A stretch of 35,618 bases of DNA from a virus: the IMG/VR virus record IMGVR_UViG_3300042301_001349, positions 1-35,618 of that record; one strand, written 5' to 3'. The notes beneath the pieces are model-generated. The model had not been told where the DNA came from. It made no database searches and saw nothing but the letters and a program-made list of their open reading frames with translations. The position numbers were made by a program, and so were the translations under genes. This document shows, one piece after another, positions 6,542-13,518 of this stretch (the stretch's first letter is position 1; every line of letters begins with the position of its first letter).

Positions 6542-6719
6542 TTATGATAGCTGGAAGTTAGCTACACCTTGGGACGATGAGGTGTCTAGACAAGTTGACT
6601 TTGATTGCAGTGAATGCGACAGCTACAACAAATCTGTTGAGGTTGTTGTTGGTAGACGCGATGAAGAAGCTGAAGCTGAGTGTGAGTCTTGTGGACACAT
6701 GAACTGGGTGGATCTATAA
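6534..6719 (+). CDS. small zinc-ribbon protein (61 aa)
   Basis: ATG 6534 overlaps the previous stop by 8 nt; the in-frame start at 6519 lies deeper in the preceding gene. Two Cys knuckles, C-x2-C (near 25-28) and C-x2-C (near 50-53), flank a Glu-rich strand-helix, the classic shape of a single zinc-ribbon domain. It may bind nucleic acid or a host protein; no specific family is recognised. Confidence 0.7.
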   Translation: MSDYDSWKLATPWDDEVSRQVDFDCSECDSYNKSVEVVVGRRDEEAEAECESCGHMNWVDL

Positions 6720-6988
6720 TGTCTGAGTATGAGATTATAAATGAGGAGACTGGTGAGATAGAGGTTTTCAAAACTTCTATCGACATCCAGCAACTTGAAG
6801 ATTACAACCAGTGGAAGATTGAACAGATGTTGAATCCTCCAACTTACTCTCCAAAAGAATATGCTGAGCATGTTGAATCAGAGAGAGCTAAACTAATTCT
6901 GTCTAAGCTGAAAGATTATATTTCTTTAGTCGATGATGGTAAGTTAGATCCAATTCTTGTTAGGATAAGGGAGATGGTAGATGGATAG
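6719..6988 (+). CDS. hypothetical protein (89 aa)
   Basis: ATG 6719 overlaps the upstream TAA by one base (TAATG). The protein is mostly helical and charged, with an N-terminal beta hairpin-like EYEIINEETGEIEVF, a stretch often found at the start of phage RecT/Gam-like or single-domain accessory proteins but not diagnostic. No Cys or membrane segment. It overlaps the next gene by 8 nt. Confidence 0.7.
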   Translation: MSEYEIINEETGEIEVFKTSIDIQQLEDYNQWKIEQMLNPPTYSPKEYAEHVESERAKLILSKLKDYISLVDDGKLDPILVRIREMVDG

Positions 6989-7532
6989 GAATGAAGTTAC
7001 AGGTTTTGAAGCTGTATATAAATATAATGAAGTTAAACATGAGTTTGAGGAGTTAGAAATGAAAGATGAAATTGAAGTTGTTTTAGGTGAAGAAGTTAAA
7101 GACCAGTCTTCTAGGCTAGATCCTGACGCTAGACCTGTGCTTGTTACAGCGGTGGCGTTGGTTACTCTGCTGATGGTTTCTTCGTTTGCTGTGTCATTTA
7201 CAGGCATTTATGAGGTGTCTGCGTGGACTGGTCTGCCAGTAATTTTGCAGTGGCTTCCGGCCTTGTTTATTGATGCAGCTATCCTTGCTTACACGATTGC
7301 TTTGATTGTGTTCAAGGCTAGAGGTGAATCTGTTTGGAGAACTCTTGGAGGGCTTGTAGGTTTCGCTTCGATCTCTGTGATTGCTAACATAAGCCACACG
7401 CTAGCTTTCTGGGATGGTAACCTTACAGACTATCGCGCTTGGGTCGGTGTGCTTATTACAGCCAGCGCACCGGTTGCAGTTCTGCTTGCGTCCGAAGAGA
7501 TTGCTCGACTTGCATTTAAGAAGAGCAACTGA
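6981..7532 (+). CDS. four-helix membrane protein, DUF2637-like
   Basis: 183 aa with an acidic cytoplasmic N-terminus (residues 1-50) and four hydrophobic segments at about 53-76, 89-111, 121-141 and 153-172. The layout (short loop between TM1 and TM2, LPALFIDAAILAY in TM2, ISVIANISHTL in TM3) agrees with the DUF2637 family of actinobacterial plasmids and phages, some members of which are linked to plasmid spread; the phage role is unknown. ATG 6981 has AAGGGAG upstream, and an internal ATG at 7059 also has a strong GAGGAG site 6 nt upstream, so two forms differing by 26 residues could be made. Confidence 0.75.
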   Translation: MDRNEVTGFEAVYKYNEVKHEFEELEMKDEIEVVLGEEVKDQSSRLDPDARPVLVTAVALVTLLMVSSFAVSFTGIYEVSAWTGLPVILQWLPALFIDAAILAYTIALIVFKARGESVWRTLGGLVGFASISVIANISHTLAFWDGNLTDYRAWVGVLITASAPVAVLLASEEIARLAFKKSN

Positions 7533-7536
7533 TACG

Positions 7537-7926
7537 ATGGGCAGAACCAAAAGAAAAAGCGGTAGTTATAAGGTTGATGAATACACTTATGACCATATGG
7601 GGATTAAGTCTGAGGCCGTAGTTCCGCAAAGGTTGCTTTACAGTAAGATGTCAGACATGGCAGACGAGGGTGTTTACCCGAGATGCTACAACAATTCTTA
7701 CTGGTACACAGATTATGATGGCCGTGGCTTTGATGTCCCTGGGGCAGGAAAGACACACCGGTTATTAACTGTTGACGAATGTGAGGAACTGTGCTATGGT
7801 TGTCCTCTGCTCAAATTATGTTATGACTTTGCTGTTGCAAACGATGAGAAGCATGGTATTTGGGGTGGGGTCAACTTTAGTGCAGACGATAATGATTTAT
7901 TTAGTTATGAGGAGGAAAATATATGA
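7537..7926 (+). CDS. WhiB-family Fe-S transcription factor
   Basis: ATG 7537 gives 129 aa; the longer frame from 7414 would overlap the membrane gene without a site. Four WhiB cluster ligands are visible: Cys50, then Cys86-x2-Cys89-x5-Cys95, with an extra Cys82. The family's turn motif follows as HGIWGG (106-111). WhiB proteins bind a 4Fe-4S cluster and the host sigma factor and occur only in actinobacteria and their phages. Phage members such as WhiBTM4 can dampen host whiB2 and block superinfection. The basic N-terminus (GRTKRKSGSYK) could contact DNA. This is the best host indicator in the window. Confidence 0.9.
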   Translation: MGRTKRKSGSYKVDEYTYDHMGIKSEAVVPQRLLYSKMSDMADEGVYPRCYNNSYWYTDYDGRGFDVPGAGKTHRLLTVDECEELCYGCPLLKLCYDFAVANDEKHGIWGGVNFSADDNDLFSYEEENI

Positions 7927-8648
7927 TAGCAGATTCAAGAATTAAGGAAATGACTCTCGGTTTATTTAAGCAGGAGAGTGAAAGAGATCAGCAGAAGAAA
8001 GTTGGGGCTTCAGATTTTTCTGACCCCTGTGAATACCATTTAGCTAAAAAGCTTGTGGGTCAGGGTTCAGGTGAGTTCAAGTATTTTCTTGGAGCTAAGA
8101 TTGGTACAGCAACACATGAATTTTTGGAGGCTCGTATTCCTAGGGTTGACCTTGCAGAGTTTCCGGAGTTTGGTTCAGCTGTTGTTGAGCAGAGCATTGT
8201 TATTGGTGAACTGCAAGGCTATGGTCTAATCAAGTCTAAGCCAGACCTTGTGCTTGTTGATGGCAAGCATCTGATTGACTGGAAGACTAGCAAGCGTGAT
8301 AAGTCTAAGCAGTTGCAGGCTGTCATTGATGGTATCGCTAAAGACACTAAGGTTGCGGCTGAAGCAAAGTATTCTCTCAAGAAGTATTATGCTCAGTCAC
8401 AGATTTATGCTTACGGCTTGAACAAAGCTGGCACAGAGATTGACGCTTGTTCATTAGTGTTCATTAATCGTGACGGAACTTATGACCCAGACATCTGGAC
8501 TTACACATTCGCTTATGATGAAGAGTTTGCACAGTCTATGTGGGACAGGTTAGAACGTATCTGGCTTGAGGTTTCTGGCGACAGAGATCTTGAAGACTTC
8601 CCTAGAGACCCAGAGTGTTTCAACTGTAAAGTGTTGGACGCAGAATGA
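7923..8648 (+). CDS. RecB/Cas4-type PD-(D/E)XK nuclease
   Basis: 241 aa overlapping the whiB-like stop by 4 nt; GAGGAG lies upstream of ATG 7923. It has the Cas4/RecB nuclease order: a Cys36 (DPCEYHLAKK), GTATHEFLE with His65, KPDLV with Asp108, DWKTSK with Asp119 and Lys121, and the QSQIYAYGL helix near 158-166 (QxxxY). Cys232 and Cys235 near the end could, with Cys36, hold an Fe-S cluster, although a fourth ligand is not obvious. Such nucleases process DNA ends in phage recombination next to Sak4-like ATPases, as here. Confidence 0.85.
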   Translation: MIADSRIKEMTLGLFKQESERDQQKKVGASDFSDPCEYHLAKKLVGQGSGEFKYFLGAKIGTATHEFLEARIPRVDLAEFPEFGSAVVEQSIVIGELQGYGLIKSKPDLVLVDGKHLIDWKTSKRDKSKQLQAVIDGIAKDTKVAAEAKYSLKKYYAQSQIYAYGLNKAGTEIDACSLVFINRDGTYDPDIWTYTFAYDEEFAQSMWDRLERIWLEVSGDRDLEDFPRDPECFNCKVLDAE

Positions 8649-8872
8649 TCCCACCGGAGTTCGCTAAAAGATTCTTTATGTTTGTAATTGTTCCAAGAGC
8701 TTTATGGAAAATTTTCTTGGGCTCAGTGTTCTTAACTCTTGTCAAAGAGATTGAGGACTCTACTCATCGTTCGGCTATTGCTGTACTTGGCACTGGGGTT
8801 ATCCTTGGTGCCATCTATGGCTTGTATCGATCGATCAAAGTCTTATTCGCCGATGGCGAACAAGTAAAATAA
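8645..8872 (+). CDS. small membrane protein with two hydrophobic segments (75 aa)
   Basis: ATG 8645 overlaps the nuclease stop by 4 nt. Hydrophobic stretches at about 8-32 (with Arg18 and Lys22 inside) and 43-60 (AIAVLGTGVILGAIYGLY) suggest one or two membrane passes, with a charged tail. It lies just before the promoter and operator region at 8871. The function is unknown. Confidence 0.65.
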   Translation: MIPPEFAKRFFMFVIVPRALWKIFLGSVFLTLVKEIEDSTHRSAIAVLGTGVILGAIYGLYRSIKVLFADGEQVK

Positions 8873-8905
8873 TCGTACACAAAGTACGATTGAATATGGT
8901 ATACT
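8871..8905 (+). promoter_or_regulatory. operator-like palindrome overlapping an extended -10 promoter
   Basis: AATCGTAC (8871-8878) and GTACGATT (8884-8891) form a perfect 8-bp inverted repeat with a 5-nt spacer. It runs into the 14-nt repeat CGATTGAATATGGT (8887-8900) and an extended -10 TGGTATACT (8897-8905). The palindrome would cover the -35 position, as expected for a repressor or activator site. It controls the ATPase/SSB-like genes at 8931 and 9659 and perhaps everything to 15834. Confidence 0.55.
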
Positions 8906-8930
8906 CTATATACGACACTAAGGAGGTCCA

Positions 8931-9659
8931 ATGAGTAATTTCCCAGCACTGCCTTTCGAGGCTCACATTAAAAAAGCACAAGCACTAAACACGCCTAAAA
9001 CGATCCTAGTTTATGGTGACCCTAAGCGTGGTAAGTCTTGGTTTGCGGCATCAGCCGCTGAGATTGCGGAGCTGTCACCAGTTCTAGTAATCGATACCGA
9101 GGGTGGCTCTTCAGCTATCGCTAGAGACTGGAAAGATGTTGATGTTGTTGAAGCTGATACACACGAAAAGTTTCAGGCAATCATCACCACTCTAACTTCA
9201 CAGCCACACAAGTACAAGACAGTTGTTGTCGACACACTTGGTGTCTGCATGGATAGAGCAGAAAAGTTCTTTGGCGAAAAGCCTGAGAACAAAAACAACA
9301 AGTTTGGTCGTTGGGGTGATCTTAAGAACTGGACGAATGATTTTATTCGTGCATTCCATGGAGCACCGTTCCTATCAATCATTGTTACTCACGCACAGGA
9401 TGAGAAAGACGAGAACACTGGCGCAGTTAAAACTATTCCAATGCTCCCTGGCTCATCTAAGGGTACGCTACCAGCTATCCCTGACATCATTGGTTATCTA
9501 ACCAGTGAAAAAACCGAGGACGGCATGCAACGTGTGCTATACTTGCAGTCCTCAGATCGACTCGTTACTGGTAATCGTTTCGGTCTTGCACCAAAAATGT
9601 ATGCACCAAGCATCAAAAAAATCATCGATGAAATCAAAACTATAGGAGGTAACAAATAA
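8931..9659 (+). CDS. Sak4-like RecA-fold ATPase (AAA_24 type)
   Basis: ATG 8931 with AAGGAGG 7-8 nt upstream, downstream of its own promoter. Walker A is GDPKRGKS (29-36), followed by an LVIDTEGG strand near 52-59 and Walker B TVVVDTLG (97-104). These are the hallmarks of the phage Sak4/AAA_24 group: single-domain RecA-like ATPases that work with a phage ssDNA-binding protein in single-strand annealing. The next gene is a likely partner and overlaps by one base. Codons here end in C or A more than in the genes at 3-7 kb. Confidence 0.87.
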   Translation: MSNFPALPFEAHIKKAQALNTPKTILVYGDPKRGKSWFAASAAEIAELSPVLVIDTEGGSSAIARDWKDVDVVEADTHEKFQAIITTLTSQPHKYKTVVVDTLGVCMDRAEKFFGEKPENKNNKFGRWGDLKNWTNDFIRAFHGAPFLSIIVTHAQDEKDENTGAVKTIPMLPGSSKGTLPAIPDIIGYLTSEKTEDGMQRVLYLQSSDRLVTGNRFGLAPKMYAPSIKKIIDEIKTIGGNK

Positions 9660-10138
9660 TGACAATCATTAACATTTCAAGCGGAGACTTGACAGAGCAA
9701 AACACAGGGTCTTACGAGGCTCTACCTAAGGGTACATATTCAACCACTATCTTTTCTGCGGAACTAACCGAAGTTAAGAGTGGGGAAAACGCAGGTAAGC
9801 CACAGCTGAAAGTTCAGCTAAAGGTTGCTGACGGTGAGGAGTATGCTAACCGTCGTCTGTTTACTTACATTCCACTGTACACAGGTAAGGCTTTCTGGAA
9901 AACTCAGGCGTTCTTCACTGCTTTGGGTTACGACATGAAAGCTGGTAACTTCCAGGTTCCGGAGATCCAAGAACTTTTGGGTAAAGCAATCGGAGCTAAA
10001 GTTACTGTAGTCCCAAACTCAATGTCGGGTGAGGACGAAAACAATGTTGGCGGTTTCACTTCGGCAACAAGCGGTAACGTTGATGCAGTTCTAAGGTCAA
10101 TGGGCGCAACACCAACATCTACTGGCGGTATTTGGTAG
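9659..10138 (+). CDS. DUF669-like phage ssDNA-binding protein
   Basis: Starts at ATG 9659, overlapping the ATPase stop (TAATG). The layout YEALPKGTYSTTI, ELTEVKSGENAGKPQLKVQL, YANRRLFTYIPL, AFWKTQAFFTALG is the DUF669 / phage SSB-like pattern: a beta-rich OB-like domain with a conserved aromatic ladder, then a variable Gly/Ser/Thr tail (residues about 120-159). These proteins usually sit beside Sak-type ATPases. It is distinct from the classic SSB at 1633, so the phage has two ssDNA-binding proteins. Confidence 0.8.
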   Translation: MTIINISSGDLTEQNTGSYEALPKGTYSTTIFSAELTEVKSGENAGKPQLKVQLKVADGEEYANRRLFTYIPLYTGKAFWKTQAFFTALGYDMKAGNFQVPEIQELLGKAIGAKVTVVPNSMSGEDENNVGGFTSATSGNVDAVLRSMGATPTSTGGIW

Positions 10139-10151
10139 TAATGGGCAACCC

Positions 10152-10174
10152 TGAGCATGGTTTAAAACTGCTCA
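10152..10174 (+). other. short hairpin before the tRNA-like element
   Basis: TGAGCA (10152-10157) pairs with TGCTCA (10169-10174) around an 11-nt loop containing GGTTTAA. The loop resembles a tRNA D-loop and the GGTTTAA string recurs inside the tRNA-like element at 10199-10205. It could be a processing hairpin or a remnant of a second tRNA. Confidence 0.35.
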
Positions 10175-10177
10175 CAA

Positions 10178-10252
10178 GCCCCTACTGGCGGAGTATCAGG
10201 TTTAACTCCTTTGTCTGATACAGTTCGAGTTCGATTCTCGACCGGGGCACCA
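10178..10252 (+). tRNA. tRNA-like element (atypical; possible degenerate tRNA or attP-like tRNA 3' end)
   Basis: 75 nt ending in ACCA. The 3' half is canonical: a 5-bp T stem (10225-10229 with 10237-10241) around the loop TTCGATT, then CCGGGGC-ACCA. The acceptor stem pairs GCCCC (10178-10182) with GGGGC (10244-10248), but the last two acceptor positions do not pair. I cannot fold a normal D arm plus anticodon arm. A D-like arm GGAG/CTCC (10190-10193/10206-10209) competes with a stronger 7-bp hairpin GTATCAG/CTGATAC (10193-10199/10215-10221) with a 15-nt loop. If an anticodon exists, TAA (Leu) in the loop TTTAACT is the best guess, with an unusual pyrimidine at position 37. Confidence 0.5.
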
Positions 10253-10278
10253 ATAAGGAGAATAAATGGAGGTAGCAA

Positions 10279-12483
10279 ATGGATATTAAAAGTTTTCTTG
10301 AACTAGTGCTAGGCACAGGCTCAGGATATGCAACTGTTGTAACTAAAGATAATGCAGGCCAACCAACTGTGCAAAAGTTTTTTAGCTACCCAGATGAGAT
10401 GGAAGAGATGTGTGAGTACGCGTCTAACCGTTCTGGTAACGATGTATATTTTTCCCCTATTCTTTTTCATGAGCAACGTCGTATCCGTGAGAACGCTAAG
10501 ACTGTCTCAGCTGTTTATGCTGATGCAGATACTTGTGACCCTAAGAACTTTAGGCTTGCACCGACTGTTAGTGTTAAAACTTCTGAGGGTCGCTGGCATG
10601 CGTATTGGGTGCTAGATAAGGAGGCCGACCCTCAGCGTGTAGCCCTGCTTGCTAAGCGTATCGCTTACGCACACAAGGATCAGGGCTGTGATCTTTCCGG
10701 CTGGAACCCTACAAAGCTTTTGCGCATCCCACAAACCCGTAACACTAAGTATGGTGACAGTCAGATGGTTGAGGCTACCACTAATGGTTTAGTTTATAAG
10801 ATTGAAGAAATTGAATCTGTTTACAAGGATGTTGAAGTTGATAAGGTTTTAGATTTATCTACTGCACCTAAACCCGAGATTACTCCTGAAGTTTATGGTG
10901 TGCTCATGAAGATTAAGAGCAACCCTGAGATTCTTTCTTTGTTCAGCGATATCCCTGGACCTAACGCAGACTATAGCAAGATGCTTTGGAAACTTGAACT
11001 GGAGTTGTTCCGTCAAGGTTTGAATGCTGATGAAGTTTTTGCTGTTGCTAAAGCTTCTAGATGTAACAAGTATATTAGACCTGATCGTCCACGCAGGGCT
11101 GACCCTGACGGTGATTTGTGGCGTGAAGTTCTTAGGGCACAGCAAACATTTCAAGTTAATCCTACTGTAAGTATTGTTGTTAACGAAGTTGAAGATGAGC
11201 CACAGGTTCAGGATGTTGTTGTGTCTTTGCTGACTGATGATGAGCGCAAGGTCGTTGAGAGTTACCCAACTTTTATTGACAAGTATGTTGACTGGGCTAA
11301 AAAGAAAACTGATGGTGCTGTAGAGTATCAGATAGCCAGTGCGTTTACGCTACTGTCTTCTTGTTTTTCTGACATCGGATATGCTACGCCTAAGTATGGC
11401 AAGCTTGGTTTGAATGTTTGGTTTATGCTATTGGGTGAGACAACTCTTTCACGTAAGTCTACTAGCCGCCAGCTGATGTTGCGTATGCTGAGATCTTTTG
11501 AAAGATATGCTGGCTACCAGATTGACATTGGTTCTAACGTAACTGCTGAAGCCCTTGTAAAGCACTTGTCTGGTAGAGATAAGTTAACTTCTTTGTTCCA
11601 CCGAGATGAAGTCCAGGGTATGTTCAAGGAGTTTGTGACTAAGACTTATATGGCTGCTGCTGCAGATCAGTTTACAGAGCTTTATGATGGGCATGTGCCG
11701 GTTATTATTCGTGCTACTGGCGCAACATCATCTGTTAAAGCAGTGCAGTCTGAGCGAGCTGAAACAAACTTTATCATGTACTTGATGGGTATCACTAGTA
11801 AGGTTGCAGAGATTTTGACTGTAGATTATTTCCGCAGTGGTTTCCTTGCTCGTTTCGTTTATGTGATTGCCGACACGCCAGAGAGAACTTATGAGAGTGA
11901 GGCTATCGAGCAGTCTAACGAGCAAGAAGTTGTTAAGCAAGACGACGAGATGGAAGCTATCGTGCGCTCACTATATGACAGCACTCTGTATTGGCAGAAG
12001 AAAGGCGCACCGTTTCCTAGGCCTGTAAGAATGACTGATGAAGCTTTAGCTAGATTTAACACTTTCAAGTGGGACATGGGTAACTACAGCAAAGGTCACC
12101 ACAACGAAGAATCTATTGAGCCAGCACGTCAGCGTCTAGCACTATCTATCTGGAAGTGTGCAGTGCTACTAGCTATGTATGACAAGTCTGATGAAGTAGA
12201 AACAAAGCATGTACTTATTGCTGTGCACTATGCGGAGCAGTGGTTCCGTAATCTTGTGCGCATGGCTGGTGCTATCTCAGCATCTGAATGGCAGAGAGAA
12301 GTTGACCAGCTGGAGCTGTTGCTTTCATCTAAAGGTGGGCGCATGAAGTATGAAGATGCATACAAGAAGTTTGGTAACAAGCGTAAGCGTGAATTTGATG
12401 AGATGATTGATGCATTAAAGTCTCAGGCAAGAATCGTAGTTAAGGTAGAAAATATGAGAACCTATTTGGAGGTAACTAAATGA
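10279..12483 (+). CDS. primase-polymerase with DUF3987-like helicase domain
   Basis: 734 aa, the largest gene of the rightward array. The N-terminal domain (about 60-170) has the RepB/prim-pol pattern: VYADAD with metal ligands Asp82 and Asp84, then VSVKTSEGRWHAYWVLD with Ser98 and His107. Residues about 330-640 match DUF3987: a P-loop-like GETTLSRKST (386-395; Arg in place of the usual Gly before Lys), ALVKHLSGRDKLTSLFHRDE, and GFLARFVYVIADTP. The C-terminus is helical and may bind DNA. It would prime replication and unwind DNA. No DNA polymerase gene is visible, so it may do more than priming. A GGAGG lies upstream of ATG 10279. Confidence 0.82.
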   Translation: MDIKSFLELVLGTGSGYATVVTKDNAGQPTVQKFFSYPDEMEEMCEYASNRSGNDVYFSPILFHEQRRIRENAKTVSAVYADADTCDPKNFRLAPTVSVKTSEGRWHAYWVLDKEADPQRVALLAKRIAYAHKDQGCDLSGWNPTKLLRIPQTRNTKYGDSQMVEATTNGLVYKIEEIESVYKDVEVDKVLDLSTAPKPEITPEVYGVLMKIKSNPEILSLFSDIPGPNADYSKMLWKLELELFRQGLNADEVFAVAKASRCNKYIRPDRPRRADPDGDLWREVLRAQQTFQVNPTVSIVVNEVEDEPQVQDVVVSLLTDDERKVVESYPTFIDKYVDWAKKKTDGAVEYQIASAFTLLSSCFSDIGYATPKYGKLGLNVWFMLLGETTLSRKSTSRQLMLRMLRSFERYAGYQIDIGSNVTAEALVKHLSGRDKLTSLFHRDEVQGMFKEFVTKTYMAAAADQFTELYDGHVPVIIRATGATSSVKAVQSERAETNFIMYLMGITSKVAEILTVDYFRSGFLARFVYVIADTPERTYESEAIEQSNEQEVVKQDDEMEAIVRSLYDSTLYWQKKGAPFPRPVRMTDEALARFNTFKWDMGNYSKGHHNEESIEPARQRLALSIWKCAVLLAMYDKSDEVETKHVLIAVHYAEQWFRNLVRMAGAISASEWQREVDQLELLLSSKGGRMKYEDAYKKFGNKRKREFDEMIDALKSQARIVVKVENMRTYLEVTK

Positions 12484-12875
12484 CAATTAATGCAACACAT
12501 CAATTGCAGGCAATTAACCTAGCAATTTTTATTAGAGATAACGCGCAAGGGATGGAGAAAGAACTGCTAGTTTGGAGGATACAAGATCTTGCGGAATACA
12601 ATGTCTTTTCTAATCGACAAATGCAAGCTATTTGCAGGGGTAGACTGAGCTACACCACCATCAGTGGCTACACTCAAAAGTCTTCTAAGTCTGGCGGTAA
12701 CTTAAACCCAGACTCTTTAGAAGACATTAGGGAAATACTTTACGGTAAACACAATGATCAGATAAAGTATCAGATTATTGAGAGAGTTTTGATTGAGGGT
12801 ACATCTCAGGGCATGATATCTAAGCTAACCGGTGTGGCTCAGTCTACAATCAGTAAACATTTTGGAGCAAAATGA
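12480..12875 (+). CDS. helix-turn-helix protein (131 aa)
   Basis: ATG 12480 overlaps the previous stop (ATGA). The C-terminal 40 residues form a typical HTH: IIERVLIEGTSQGMISKLTG then VAQSTISKHF, as in resolvase/transposase-type DNA-binding domains. The middle (QAICRGRLSYTTISGYT) looks like a second, weaker HTH. It likely binds phage DNA as a regulator or replication accessory; the target is unknown. Confidence 0.7.
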   Translation: MTINATHQLQAINLAIFIRDNAQGMEKELLVWRIQDLAEYNVFSNRQMQAICRGRLSYTTISGYTQKSSKSGGNLNPDSLEDIREILYGKHNDQIKYQIIERVLIEGTSQGMISKLTGVAQSTISKHFGAK

Positions 12876-13075
12876 GTGTAGTTAGTTTATTCAATAAGAA
12901 GTCTTTGTTTGAGAATGTAATCAAAGATACTGAAGCCGTGCACTATCACTACAGAAGATACTCTATGGGTGACAGAGACCAGCTAGCTAGAGAATGTTTT
13001 CAGTATGTAGAATCTAGTGCTTACAAGGAATTACCGTGGGCTGTACACATGCGTAAAGAGGTGTACAAAAGATGA
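12872..13075 (+). CDS. hypothetical protein (67 aa)
   Basis: ATG 12872 overlaps the upstream stop by 4 nt and the stop overlaps the RuvC-like start by 4 nt. The protein is short and charged with a Tyr/His-rich middle (VHYHYRRY). No Cys pair or membrane segment. No family is recognised; tight coupling on both sides supports that it is real. Confidence 0.65.
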   Translation: MSVVSLFNKKSLFENVIKDTEAVHYHYRRYSMGDRDQLARECFQYVESSAYKELPWAVHMRKEVYKR

Positions 13076-13518
13076 GAATCTTGTCTTTAGATCCAGGGGG
13101 TAAGACTGGTCTGGCTATCATAGATTACACTGATGAAACTGAAGCTGAGTTAAAACATTTTGAGCAAGTTCCTAATGGACTTGCAGGAATGATTGCTTGG
13201 CATAAAGACAATGCTAAAGTGTGGGCTTGGGATTTTATTGTGTGTGAAAACTTTACTTTAAGAACCTCAGTGAAGTTTCCTGACCTTTCACCTGTCTACA
13301 TTATTGGTGCGCTAGAAGCCTTAGAACACCCAACAGAGTTAATCTATCAGTCTCCATCACAAAAACATTTGTGCGACGACAGTAGACTTAAAGTTCTTGG
13401 CCTGCACAAACCTGGTCTTGGCCACGCTAACGATGCTATAAGGCATGGTATTATTTATTTGAGAAACAATCGGCACATGCCGACACTAAGAAAAGGATGG
13501 TCGACCGATGAAATGTAA
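13072..13518 (+). CDS. RuvC-like Holliday junction resolvase
   Basis: 148 aa with the RNase H-fold nuclease signature: LSLDPGGKTGLA (Asp7), VCENF (Glu59), and HANDAIRH near 118-125 (His118, Asp121). These four acidic/His positions match the metal ligands of RuvC-type resolvases. It would cut branched DNA before packaging or during recombination. It overlaps the genes on both sides by 4 and 11 nt. Confidence 0.88.
   Translation: MRILSLDPGGKTGLAIIDYTDETEAELKHFEQVPNGLAGMIAWHKDNAKVWAWDFIVCENFTLRTSVKFPDLSPVYIIGALEALEHPTELIYQSPSQKHLCDDSRLKVLGLHKPGLGHANDAIRHGIIYLRNNRHMPTLRKGWSTDEM

Noticed and set aside
7414-7536. Upstream extension of the WhiB-like gene to ATG 7414
   Set aside because: Would overlap the DUF2637-like gene by nearly 120 nt; the WhiB homology and a plausible start begin at 7537.
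10178-10252. tmRNA
   Set aside because: The 3' end resembles a tRNA-like domain, but the element is only 75 nt and no tag reading frame or 5' partner domain is visible.
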